Shown: piece after piece, positions 1 to 10,129 of the stretch
Position numbering within the stretch: the stretch's first letter is position 1
Layout: each line of letters starts with the position of its first letter
Assembly (NCBI GenBank): GCA_945905915.1
Contig: CAMDQL010000004.1
Coordinates: 1-47,783 of the forward strand
Direction of reading: 5' to 3'
Length of the DNA stretch: 47,783 nt
From: Flavobacterium psychrophilum
Lineage (GTDB): Bacteria; Bacteroidota; Bacteroidia; Flavobacteriales; Flavobacteriaceae
Position numbers and translations under genes: made by a program
The notes under the pieces: model-generated
The model's input: the letters and a program-made list of their open reading frames with translations, nothing else
What the model was told of the DNA's origin: nothing
Database searches by the model: none

Positions 1-20
1 GAACACATATGACAAAGATT

Positions 21-40
21 AAACTGATTTAAACTGATTT
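21..40. repeat. 10-bp tandem duplication
   Basis: Two exact head-to-tail copies of AAACTGATTT lie in the gene-free first 263 bases of the window. They adjoin the imperfect inverted repeat that follows. No coding capacity is seen here. A function is not apparent. Confidence 0.6.
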
Positions 41-43
41 TCC

Positions 44-95
44 TTGCGAGACTTTATGTTACAAAATTATAACGCAAAGACGCGGAGTCGCAAAG
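44..95. repeat. imperfect inverted repeat, GCAAAG family
   Basis: The left arm (44-61, starting TTGCGAGAC) and the right arm (70-95, containing AACGCAAAGACGC and TCGCAAAG) pair imperfectly: TTGCGA with TCGCAA at the ends, and ACTTTATGTTA with TAACGCAAAGA inside. It belongs by sequence style to the C(A/G)CAAAG repeats also seen near 8.24 kb and 29.33 kb. The rest of 1-263 shows no gene or clear promoter. Confidence 0.55.
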
Positions 96-263
96 ATTTT
101 AATAATTACTAAAATTTATTCAATCTGTGTTCCTGAATTTTGTTTCAAGGTGGAAGTTCATTATTGAAATTGTCATTGCTCTTGAAAAAATTTCTTATCG
201 GAATTTTAACATGTTTACCAATTATATTATTTATTTTTACCCTTTAAATATATACACATTATT

Positions 264-1196
264 ATGATTCACACACTCAATATGGTTTGGAATCCTTCAG
301 AAGGGTTTGATTTAGGATTTTTCTTATTGCGTTTTTACAGCCTTTCTTGGGTATTGGCTTTTGGATTAGGTTGGTATATAATGAAACCTATTTTCAATAG
401 AGAAAACGAATCGGTTGAAGCATTAGATAAATTATTTATCTATACACTTGTGGCTACCATGCTTGGTGCACGATTAGGACACGTGATTTTTTATCAACCT
501 GAATTATTTAACGAAGATCCATGGAGTGTTCTATTACCAATAAGTACAAAACCATCAATTCATTTTACAGGTTTTGCTGGATTAGCTAGTCATGGCGCTG
601 CAATTGCAATAATAGTGACTATGTTTTATATTCAAAAACGGGTAATTAAACGTTCGTTTTTATGGATTTTAGACCGAATTGTAATACCAGTTTCATTAGG
701 TGCAATTTTCATTCGTTTAGGGAATTTCTTCAACTCGGAAATCGTAGGAACTAAAACAGATAGTGCTTTTGGGATACAATTTTTAAGAGACAAATACAGT
801 CCAACCGAAGCCATGCAAATAACTCAAATGGGAGATAAAAACGAAGCTTACAACACGATAGCTTCCAATCCTCAATTCTCTGAATTTTTAGCGGCTGTAA
901 CGCCAAAACACCCCGCGCAATTATATGAAGCCATAAGCTATGTTTTTGTTTTTGCTATTTTGATGTTTTTATATTGGAAAACCGAAGCTAGAAATAAAGC
1001 TGGTTATTTATTTGGTTTGTTCTTAATTTTACTATGGTCAATTCGTTTTGTAGTTGAATTCGTAAAAGAAAGTCAGGGAGGATTTGAAGAATACCCAATT
1101 TTTAATGATCTTTCAACGGGTCAATGGTTAAGTATTCCATTTATAATTATTGGATTCTATTTTGTATTTAAAGCTAAGGAAGCACATAAAGCATAA
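264..1196 (+). CDS. lgt: prolipoprotein diacylglyceryl transferase
   Basis: This inner-membrane enzyme moves the diacylglyceryl group of phosphatidylglycerol onto the lipobox cysteine of prelipoproteins, the first step of lipoprotein maturation. The 310-residue protein has about seven hydrophobic segments. It carries the Lgt hallmarks in order: GARLGH near residues 68-73, GLASHG near 106-111 (the conserved His is H110), the signature RLGNFFNSE at 151-159, HPAQLYEA near 216-223, and an RFVVEFVKE segment near 261. A loop of about 40 residues after the signature (about 165-205) is longer than in E. coli. It is transcribed alone and is followed at once by a strong terminator. The ATG fits the family; a second Met at residue 7 is a less likely start. 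Confidence 0.96.
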   Translation: MIHTLNMVWNPSEGFDLGFFLLRFYSLSWVLAFGLGWYIMKPIFNRENESVEALDKLFIYTLVATMLGARLGHVIFYQPELFNEDPWSVLLPISTKPSIHFTGFAGLASHGAAIAIIVTMFYIQKRVIKRSFLWILDRIVIPVSLGAIFIRLGNFFNSEIVGTKTDSAFGIQFLRDKYSPTEAMQITQMGDKNEAYNTIASNPQFSEFLAAVTPKHPAQLYEAISYVFVFAILMFLYWKTEARNKAGYLFGLFLILLWSIRFVVEFVKESQGGFEEYPIFNDLSTGQWLSIPFIIIGFYFVFKAKEAHKA

Positions 1197-1220
1197 ACAA
1201 AACTATTTAATAATCATTAA

Positions 1221-1253
1221 AAAAAGCGTTTAGTCAATTCTAAACGCTTTTTT
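1221..1253 (+). terminator. rho-independent terminator of lgt
   Basis: A perfect 13-bp stem (AAAAAGCGTTTAG with its complement), a 6-base loop and a T-run start 24 bases after the lgt stop. The A-run on the other side means it could also act on transcription from the right. Confidence 0.9.
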
Positions 1254-1380
1254 ATTTAGGTTAACTGTGAACTTCAATAATATGAAAATCGAATCGATTA
1301 TAGTCTGTAACTAATCAAATAATAGAATATCTATTTTCCTAATACAATCTAGAATCATAAATAAGAAGTTTGTATAAATA

Positions 1381-1411
1381 AAAAAGCTGCTTTCAATGAA
1401 AGCAGCTTTTT
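1381..1411 (-). terminator. rho-independent terminator of secDF
   Basis: A perfect 14-bp inverted repeat (AAAAAGCTGCTTTC, 3-base loop, complement) lies 20 bases beyond the secDF stop on the minus strand. The 1254-1380 gap between this hairpin and the lgt terminator shows nothing else I can name. Confidence 0.88.
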
Positions 1412-1430
1412 ATTATTAAAACGTGTATAA

Positions 1431-4346
1431 TTACGCGTGTCTTTTTTCTATTTCATCAATTTCACTTTTCTTCATTGAGTCAACCAAAACTGGAGTTGCA
1501 ATGAATAAAGAAGAGTAAGTTCCAATGATAATACCAATTAACATGGCAAAGATAAATCCTCTGATAGATTCTCCACCAAAGATGAACATGATTAATAATA
1601 CCATAATCATTGTTAATGAAGTATTCAATGTTCTAGAAAGCGTTGTATTAATCGATGCGTTTACCACTTCTTTGAACGTACCTTTACGTTTACCATCTAA
1701 AAACTCTCTAATTCTATCAAATACAATTACGGTATCATTCATAGAATATCCAATAACGGTTAGGATCGCTGCGATAAAATGTTGGTCCATTTCCATGTGG
1801 AAAGGCATAAATTTATAACAGATAGAATAAACACCTAATACAAAAATAACGTCATGCGCTACTGCAGCAACTGCTCCAATAGAATATCCATATTTTCTGA
1901 ACGAGATTACTAAGTATAAAGCAACCACTAACATTGCACCAATAACAGCCCAAAACGAGTTTGTTTTAATATCGGCAGAGATAGTTGGACTTACCTTTGA
2001 ACCATATAATACTCCGAATTTTTTACCTTCATATAAATTAATGAAATTTTCGTAGGTAAGATCTTCATTGAAGTATTTTTTAAGTCCGTTATATAACTTC
2101 TGGTTTACTTCTTTATCGATAGCAATACCTTCTTCTTTAATTTTATATTTTGTAGTAATTTTCAATTGATCTGCATCACCAAAAACTTTTGCTTCAACAG
2201 GTAATCCAAACTCTTTTGAAAGTTCTTCTGAAACTATATTTGACTCAACTGGTTTTTCAAATTTAATTTGATAAGTTCTTCCTCCAACAAAATCAACACC
2301 TTCATCTAAACCATTAACAAAAAACGAAACACAACTAACAACAACTACTAATGAAGAAAACAAATAAGTCCATTTTTTAACTTTAATAAAATCAAAATGG
2401 AAACCTGTAAACCAATTTTTAGTTATCGCTGTTGAGAAGTTTAATGTTCTATTTTTAGCAATATCTCTATCAATAAAAATTCTAGCAATAAAAATTGAAG
2501 TGAATAAAGAGGTGAAAATACCAATCAATAATGTTAATGCAAAACCTTGAATAGGTCCAGTTCCAAAAACAAATAATATAATTCCGGTTAAAATGTGAGT
2601 AACGTTTGCATCTACAATAGAACGCATTGCTCCTTTCCATCCGTATGAAATATCGACTACATCAGCAAGCGATTTACCTTCGCGTAACTCTTCTTTAGCT
2701 CTTTCGTAAATAATAATGTTAGCATCTACTGCAGTACCCAAAGTTAATACGATACCTGCGATACCTGGTAATGTCAATACAAAACCAAAACTAGCCATTA
2801 CACCAAATAAGAATAATACGTTTAATAATAAAGCCGCGTTAGCGTACCAACCTGCTCTACCGTAGTAAAACACCATCCATACACACACTAAAATAAATCC
2901 TACTAATGAAGAAAGAATACCTGCATCAATAGCTTTTTGTCCTAAAGATGGACCTACTTCAGCAGATTGAATAATTTCAGCAGCAGCTGGTAATTTTCCA
3001 GCTCTTAGAACATTAGCTAAATCTTTTGTTTCTTCTAATGTAAAGTTTCCTGAAATTTCTGATTGACCACCAGTAATTGCTCCTTTACTTACACCTGGTG
3101 CAGAGTATACTGTATTATCTAAGACAATTGCAATAGCATTTCCTTGTTGCGAAACTGCTCCAGTAATTTTTTCCCACAACCTAGCTCCATTTGCATTCAT
3201 TTGCATAGAAACTGCTGGTTTGCCAAATTGATCAAAAGTATCTTTAGCATCAACAATAACTCCACCGCTTAATGGCGCTACATTATCTCTCGTTCCTTTT
3301 AAAACATATAACTCAGTAGCATCAGGCATTTTAGGATTAACTTTACCCCAAGCAAATCTAATATTTGTTAAATTAGCTGGAAGTAAGGCTCTGATATCTG
3401 CTCTTTTTAAATATCCATTAATAACGGCTGTATCTTTAAGATTAAAGAAACCTATTCCTTGTTGACCAGGACCAACCATTTTACCTAAAAAAGGACTTGT
3501 TTTTGCAGCAGAAGTGTCTGCTTTATCAGTTAATAAAGAATCTATTCCTGAAGTTTTAACAGGAGCAGCTTTAACTTTTATTTCCGTTTTCTTAAGTGCT
3601 TCATCTGCAGCCATAACAAAACCAGAAACTTCATCTAATTTATAAGTTTCCCAAAATTCTAATTGGGCTGTTCCTTGTAATAAATTTTTGATACGATCTA
3701 CATCCTTAGCACCTGGTAATTCTACAAGAATTCTTCCTGAATTACCTAACATTTGAATGTTTGGTTGAGTTACACCAAATTGATCGATACGTTTTCTTAA
3801 TACATTAAACGCACTTTCAACAGACTCTAATACTTTCTTTTTAAGAATTGGCTCAACTTGTTTATTAGTCATGCCATTTTTAATTTCTGCTTCAAGGTTT
3901 CTGTTACCAAAAATATCTGCAGCCGCTAAATTTATGTTTGCATTATTTGCTTCAACAAAGAAAGCATCAATATAATCTTGATTTCCTTGTTGATTTGTTT
4001 TAGCATCTGCTAATGCTTTATTAAAAGCAGCATTTTTAGAATCGTTTGCCAATCCTTTCAATACATCTTTAACAGATATTTGAAGAATTACATTGATTCC
4101 TCCTTCTAAGTCAAGACCTTTATTTAATTGTTTTTGTCTAACTTCATTGAATGTATATCCTAAAACAGGATACACCTCTACTTTACCGATTGAATCTAAA
4201 TAAGCTAATTCTTTTTTTGAATCTCCTTTTGCAAAAGCTTTAGCATCTTTTTCGATACCACTAGCAACAAAAGTAAAAGAAAGCTGGTATACACATACCA
4301 AGGCAAAGATAATTGCGAAAAATTTAATAAGTCCTCTATTCTGCAT
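1431..4346 (-). CDS. secDF: fused protein translocase subunit SecDF
   Basis: SecD and SecF are fused into one 971-residue membrane protein that uses the proton gradient to pull exported proteins through SecYEG. After an N-terminal membrane helix comes the large periplasmic SecD domain with the typical GLDLEGG segment near residue 77. The SecD membrane half carries the conserved TAVDANIIIYER motif near 538. A second RND-type half follows, with the SecF periplasmic loop and the SecF motif YSMNDTVIVFDRIRE near 868. The conserved Asp in each half is the proton-path residue known for the family. The fusion is usual in Bacteroidota, so the length is not anomalous. The gene is monocistronic, with its own promoter and terminator. 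Confidence 0.96.
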   Translation of the reverse strand: MQNRGLIKFFAIIFALVCVYQLSFTFVASGIEKDAKAFAKGDSKKELAYLDSIGKVEVYPVLGYTFNEVRQKQLNKGLDLEGGINVILQISVKDVLKGLANDSKNAAFNKALADAKTNQQGNQDYIDAFFVEANNANINLAAADIFGNRNLEAEIKNGMTNKQVEPILKKKVLESVESAFNVLRKRIDQFGVTQPNIQMLGNSGRILVELPGAKDVDRIKNLLQGTAQLEFWETYKLDEVSGFVMAADEALKKTEIKVKAAPVKTSGIDSLLTDKADTSAAKTSPFLGKMVGPGQQGIGFFNLKDTAVINGYLKRADIRALLPANLTNIRFAWGKVNPKMPDATELYVLKGTRDNVAPLSGGVIVDAKDTFDQFGKPAVSMQMNANGARLWEKITGAVSQQGNAIAIVLDNTVYSAPGVSKGAITGGQSEISGNFTLEETKDLANVLRAGKLPAAAEIIQSAEVGPSLGQKAIDAGILSSLVGFILVCVWMVFYYGRAGWYANAALLLNVLFLFGVMASFGFVLTLPGIAGIVLTLGTAVDANIIIYERAKEELREGKSLADVVDISYGWKGAMRSIVDANVTHILTGIILFVFGTGPIQGFALTLLIGIFTSLFTSIFIARIFIDRDIAKNRTLNFSTAITKNWFTGFHFDFIKVKKWTYLFSSLVVVVSCVSFFVNGLDEGVDFVGGRTYQIKFEKPVESNIVSEELSKEFGLPVEAKVFGDADQLKITTKYKIKEEGIAIDKEVNQKLYNGLKKYFNEDLTYENFINLYEGKKFGVLYGSKVSPTISADIKTNSFWAVIGAMLVVALYLVISFRKYGYSIGAVAAVAHDVIFVLGVYSICYKFMPFHMEMDQHFIAAILTVIGYSMNDTVIVFDRIREFLDGKRKGTFKEVVNASINTTLSRTLNTSLTMIMVLLIMFIFGGESIRGFIFAMLIGIIIGTYSSLFIATPVLVDSMKKSEIDEIEKRHA

Positions 4347-4384
4347 TACTCTAAAATTTATTTATTCTATATTATAAAAACGGA

Positions 4385-4415
4385 CAAATATATAATTTAC
4401 AATAGGATTAAGCAA
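4385..4415 (-). promoter_or_regulatory. Bacteroidota-type promoter of secDF
   Basis: Read on the minus strand: TTG (4413-4415), 20 bp, TATATTTG (4385-4392), about 38 bases before the ATG. This matches the TTG / TAnnTTTG consensus of Flavobacterium promoters. Confidence 0.6.
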
Positions 4416-4552
4416 TTTTATTTTAGATTAAAATGCGCTTTTTATGTAAGTTTTCCATAATACAAAGATTATTAGCTATAAATGAGTTATTTATGCATTA
4501 AAATATCTAAAAAAAGTAAGGCATAATTATAAATATTTTTCAAAATTAGTCT

Positions 4553-4586
4553 AAAAAAAACCATCAATTTCTTGATGGTTTTTTTT
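4553..4586 (-). terminator. terminator of mdh
   Basis: CCATCAA, a 4-base loop and TTGATGG form a hairpin flanked by A8 and T8, so it can end transcription in either direction. It sits 17 bases after the mdh stop. The rest of the 256-base gap between mdh and secDF is A+T-rich; apart from the secDF promoter I see nothing in it. Confidence 0.85.
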
Positions 4587-4602
4587 AATTATATAATTTA
4601 AG

Positions 4603-5535
4603 TTATAATACCGCCTTTAAATCTGCATTCATTGCGCGAACTGCATCGGCTGATTTAGCAAAAGCTACTTTTTCAGCATCATTTAATTGAACGTCAACAA
4701 TTTGTTCAATTCCGTTTTTACCAATTATACAAGGAACTCCCATACAAATATCTTCCTGACCATATTCTCCTTCTAAAAATACCGAACACGGAATCATTCT
4801 TTTTTGATTATTTAAGATACTATCAACTAAATAAGCAACAGAAGCTCCTGGCGCATACCATGCTGATGTTCCTAACAAACCTGTTAAAGTTGCTCCACCT
4901 ACCATGGTATCAGCCGCTACTTTATCTAAAGCTTCTTGTGATAAGAAATTAGAAACTGGTGCTCCATTATAAGAAGCTAAACGTGTTAATGGAATCATAG
5001 TAGTATCACCGTGACCTCCAATAACCATTCCTTGAACATCATTAGCTGGTTTATCCAAAGCTTTTGACAAGAAATATTTGAAACGTGAACTATCTAAGGC
5101 CCCACCCATTCCAATTACTCTATTTTTTGGTAATCCAGTTGCTTTTAAAGTTAAGTAAGTCATAGTATCCATTGGATTAGACACCACTACTATAATTGCA
5201 TTTGGAGAATGTGTTAAAACGTTATCTGCAACCGATTTTACAATTCCTGCGTTAATTCCGATTAATTCTTCACGTGTCATTCCTGGTTTTCTTGGAATTC
5301 CAGATGTAATTACCACCACATCACTCCCAGCTGTTTTTGAATAATCACCAGTTGTTCCACTTAATTGAGTGTTGAATACGGTTGTAGTAGCACATTGCAT
5401 AATATCCATAGCTTTACCTTCAGCAAAACCTTCTTTGATATCTACTAATACAACTTCACTTGCAATTCCTCTGTAAGAAATTACGTCTGCACATGAAGCA
5501 CCTACGTTACCCGCACCCACTATCGTTACTTTCAT
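4603..5535 (-). CDS. mdh: malate dehydrogenase
   Basis: Cytosolic NAD-dependent malate dehydrogenase of the citric acid cycle (malate + NAD+ to oxaloacetate + NADH). The 310-residue protein belongs to the LDH-like MDH branch. It has the Rossmann motif GAGNVG at 7-12 and D32 at the end of beta-2 for NAD preference. The substrate loop PRKPGMTRE has R82 and R88; Arg at the first position is typical of malate rather than lactate specificity. The R151 substrate-binding Arg and the catalytic His in GGHGDTT (H175) are also present. It has its own promoter and a terminator, so it appears to be transcribed alone between gyrB and secDF. Confidence 0.96.
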   Translation of the reverse strand: MKVTIVGAGNVGASCADVISYRGIASEVVLVDIKEGFAEGKAMDIMQCATTTVFNTQLSGTTGDYSKTAGSDVVVITSGIPRKPGMTREELIGINAGIVKSVADNVLTHSPNAIIVVVSNPMDTMTYLTLKATGLPKNRVIGMGGALDSSRFKYFLSKALDKPANDVQGMVIGGHGDTTMIPLTRLASYNGAPVSNFLSQEALDKVAADTMVGGATLTGLLGTSAWYAPGASVAYLVDSILNNQKRMIPCSVFLEGEYGQEDICMGVPCIIGKNGIEQIVDVQLNDAEKVAFAKSADAVRAMNADLKAVL

Positions 5536-5571
5536 TTTTAATTTTATTATATTAAACGTTTAATTTTTTTG

Positions 5572-5603
5572 CAAATTTATCAAAAGCAATCTACTTTTTA
5601 CAA
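5572..5603 (-). promoter_or_regulatory. promoter of mdh
   Basis: Minus strand: TTG (5601-5603), 21 bp, TAAATTTG (5572-5579), about 36 bases before the ATG. It matches the Flavobacterium consensus. Confidence 0.6.
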
Positions 5604-5650
5604 GAAAAAATGCTAAATTGATATCTATTATTTAGGATTAAAAATGAAAT

Positions 5651-7621
<1,971 letters not shown>

Positions 7622-7629
7622 TTAACAGA

Positions 7630-7664
7630 CAAATATAACTATTTCGTAAAAAAATTAACTACAA
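7630..7664 (-). promoter_or_regulatory. probable promoter of gyrB
   Basis: Minus strand: TATATTTG (7630-7637) about 39 bases before the gyrB ATG. The nearest upstream TTG (7662-7664) is 24 bp away, slightly longer than usual. Confidence 0.5.
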
Positions 7665-7712
7665 ATAAGCGTAAAAACCTATTAAGTTATTAACATTTGT
7701 TAAAAACAAAAA

Positions 7713-7734
7713 CGCCAACAAATTCCAGTTGGCG
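7713..7734 (-). terminator. terminator of the greA-like gene
   Basis: On the minus strand CGCCAAC, an 8-base loop and GTTGGCG are followed by TTTTTGTTTTT. It lies about 40 bases beyond the greA-like stop. Confidence 0.75.
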
Positions 7735-7775
7735 CATTCTAAAAAATCCGATTATTTATGAAAAATTAGACCTAC

Positions 7776-8225
7776 TTATTCCACTTCAAGTATGGTAAAA
7801 GTAGTTCCATTTACAACTACGATATCATGTTGTTTTTTACCCATTAATTGACTTCCAAGAGGCGATTGTGGCGAAACAGACAAAATGGTGATTTCATCAA
7901 TAAGAATTTTAGGTAAAGCAGCGCTAATAAATAATTGCATTGCATTAACTTTTACATAACTTCCTAAGATAATTGTTGCTGTGGTTTTGGAAACATCAAT
8001 TTTTTCAAGAATCTCTTTTAGAACGATGGTCTCTTTGAGTTTATTGGTTAACTTTTCTTGTTCTAAATGCATCATCGATAAAGCCGTTTCGTGCTTATCG
8101 CCTGCCGAACCTTTTGCATCGTTTTGTGCATCATTAGACAAACCCAAAATCATATCTTGATAGACATCTATTTTGTCTTGTAATAATACTAAATGATGTT
8201 GCTTTATTTTTTGTTTGAATGTCAT
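7776..8225 (-). CDS. GreA/GreB-family transcription factor, variant tip
   Basis: A 149-residue protein with the two-domain layout of Gre factors. The N-terminal half is predicted coiled coil (helices about 5-28 and 48-75). The C-terminal half is FKBP-like and ends in the Gre signature SPLGSQLMGKKQHDIV (121-136). Known Gre factors enter the RNA polymerase secondary channel and stimulate cleavage of backtracked RNA using two acidic residues at the coiled-coil tip (GDLSENAEY in GreA). Here the tip reads AKGSAGDKHETA (about 37-48), so the usual Asp and Glu align with Lys and Ala. It may therefore bind polymerase without the normal cleavage activity, or use D43 or E46 instead. From memory, close relatives have sometimes been misnamed 3-oxoacyl-ACP synthase; nothing here supports that. 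Own terminator. Confidence 0.75.
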   Translation of the reverse strand: MTFKQKIKQHHLVLLQDKIDVYQDMILGLSNDAQNDAKGSAGDKHETALSMMHLEQEKLTNKLKETIVLKEILEKIDVSKTTATIILGSYVKVNAMQLFISAALPKILIDEITILSVSPQSPLGSQLMGKKQHDIVVVNGTTFTILEVE

Positions 8226-8236
8226 GATAAATTTTT

Positions 8237-8296
8237 AACCACAAAGTGTAAAAAAATTAGTAACTCTAGTGTAACACTTTGCAATATTTGTGGTTA
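8237..8296. repeat. inverted repeat, CCACAAAG family
   Basis: AACCACAAAGTGT (8237-8249) is complementary to ACACTTTG (8274-8281) plus TTTGTGGTT (8287-8295), with a short insert in the right arm. It fills the gap between the beta-barrel gene and the greA-like gene. It has no long T-run, so termination is uncertain. The same core (CCACAAAG) recurs at 29.33 kb. Confidence 0.65.
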
Positions 8297-8303
8297 ATTA
8301 TTT

Positions 8304-10070
8304 TTAAAAATCGAACTTATAATTAGCTCCAATTAATACCTGAATTCCTTGCACTGGAAAATTTGCCCATCGATTGCTCTGTTGATTCGCTAAATTATTT
8401 CCTTTTAAGAAAGCGGTTAATCTTGTGTTGTACTTGAAGCCCACATGAGCATTCAAATCAAAATAACTATCTAGAGTAACCAATTGTTGCGAAAATGTTG
8501 GTGGGAAAACAGAAGCATCATTTTGGATTGATACCAAATCTTTTCTTTCTCCAACAAAAAACACATTAGCACCTGCATACCATTTTTTGTTGATATCAAA
8601 ATCTACTGTAGTTCCTATTTTAATTTGTGGTAAATTCCACGCTTCAGCTTGCGTATCTGATGAATAATTATTGTATGTTCCATTGATTCCAAAAGAAATG
8701 TTTTTAGAAAACTCGGCTTTTAATTCACCGAACAAACTCATTGTTTTTACATTATCATAAACTACTCCAAATGAATTTCCATAAGCATAGCCTTCTGTAT
8801 TTGTTGATAAAACATTGAATTTATTATTTAAAAATAATGCTTTGTTATCTTGATTTAAAAAGGAAGCCTTTACATTAAACGCAACAGCATTTGCTAATTT
8901 TCCTTTCAAACCCGCATAAATGTCATATTTATTATCGGTTGGCTCAATAAAAAGTGTAGGAGATACAAACGGATTCTCATCGACAAAATCAGCATACGAG
9001 TTTTGCTGTAAATTACCTTCTGCGCCAGCATAAGCAATTAAAATATCGCCTACTAATTTATAGGATGCTTTGATGTTTGGATAAATATAAATACTATTTT
9101 TGTTTAAAGGCATTCCAATGGTATTTCTATTTAAAACTGAGTAAAAAACACTTGCACCTACTTGAAGTGACAAATCGTCTTGTTGGTAGAAAATACTTGG
9201 ACTAAAGCCAAAATTAAGTGAAGAGTAGTTATATGCAGAATTAATCAAATCAATACGTCTATCAAAATCTCCGCCAACATAATCAAAAACAAAATCGGTA
9301 TTGACTTTTTGATTCATTACCTTAAAATCAAATTGTGATTTTATAAAAAAGCGATTTTCGGCCGAGCCAAATGCATCTGAAAAATGCTTGAATTGCATAC
9401 TAGCTTCTTTAAAAAAGCTATTTTTCAATGCTATTTTTCCGCCTAAAGCAATAGTATTATAGTTTTGTTTCGAATCGATATTCTGAATAATCGCATCAGA
9501 AAAAATACTGTAATTGGGTAATCCATACCAATTATACATTTGATTTTTTAGTCCTAAATCTATATTCCAACTCAAATTGCGCTCACGAACACCATAGGTT
9601 AAATCTAAATTAGTGTTCGCAAATTTATCATCCAAAACCAAATCTTTGATTCCGCCTTGAGAAGACAAATGGCGTAACATTCCACCCACATAACTCGTTC
9701 TACTGATATTTTTTGTTATGAATAACTCGGCGTTAGCAGTTCCATAGTTGCCAAAACCAAGCGTTGCATAATTGTTAAATAATTTATCTTTTTCCTTAGG
9801 ATCAACCGTTGCAGCTGTTCCTTTACTTGGAGTAAAAGTTGAAGCTACCGGAAACGAAAAAATATTATACTGAATTTTTTCTTTTTTATGCGTTTCTTCG
9901 TCAGCTAAAACAGGCGTCTCTTTTACTTTAAAAGCATCAGAAATGGTTGGTGTATATGGTTTTACAATATTCACCACCTCTGAACCTATATTTTCATCTT
10001 TTACTTGAGAAAAAGAAAATTGGATTCCAAATACTACTAAAACTACGGCGATTACTTTTAATTTCTTCAT
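8304..10070 (-). CDS. outer-membrane beta-barrel protein (TonB-receptor-like, no plug)
   Basis: 588 residues from the ATG; a TTG two codons upstream is a less likely start. A signal peptide (MKKLKVIAVVLVVFG..., cleavage after SFSQ) is followed by a short periplasmic segment with VVNIVKPYTPTISDAFKVKE. About 480 residues of alternating hydrophobic and polar, aromatic-rich strands follow, ending GANYKFDF with a terminal Phe, as in outer-membrane barrels. No TonB-dependent plug domain or carboxypeptidase-like repeat is evident, so uptake by a TonB mechanism is unproven even though such proteins are usually named TonB-dependent receptor. It starts about 60 bases after the upstream TPR gene and is probably co-transcribed with it. 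Its ligand is unknown. Confidence 0.75.
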   Translation of the reverse strand: MKKLKVIAVVLVVFGIQFSFSQVKDENIGSEVVNIVKPYTPTISDAFKVKETPVLADEETHKKEKIQYNIFSFPVASTFTPSKGTAATVDPKEKDKLFNNYATLGFGNYGTANAELFITKNISRTSYVGGMLRHLSSQGGIKDLVLDDKFANTNLDLTYGVRERNLSWNIDLGLKNQMYNWYGLPNYSIFSDAIIQNIDSKQNYNTIALGGKIALKNSFFKEASMQFKHFSDAFGSAENRFFIKSQFDFKVMNQKVNTDFVFDYVGGDFDRRIDLINSAYNYSSLNFGFSPSIFYQQDDLSLQVGASVFYSVLNRNTIGMPLNKNSIYIYPNIKASYKLVGDILIAYAGAEGNLQQNSYADFVDENPFVSPTLFIEPTDNKYDIYAGLKGKLANAVAFNVKASFLNQDNKALFLNNKFNVLSTNTEGYAYGNSFGVVYDNVKTMSLFGELKAEFSKNISFGINGTYNNYSSDTQAEAWNLPQIKIGTTVDFDINKKWYAGANVFFVGERKDLVSIQNDASVFPPTFSQQLVTLDSYFDLNAHVGFKYNTRLTAFLKGNNLANQQSNRWANFPVQGIQVLIGANYKFDF

Positions 10071-10129
10071 GTTCAATATTTTTAAATGAGATACTGAAAC
10101 GAATTCAGTATGACAATGAAATAAGATTA

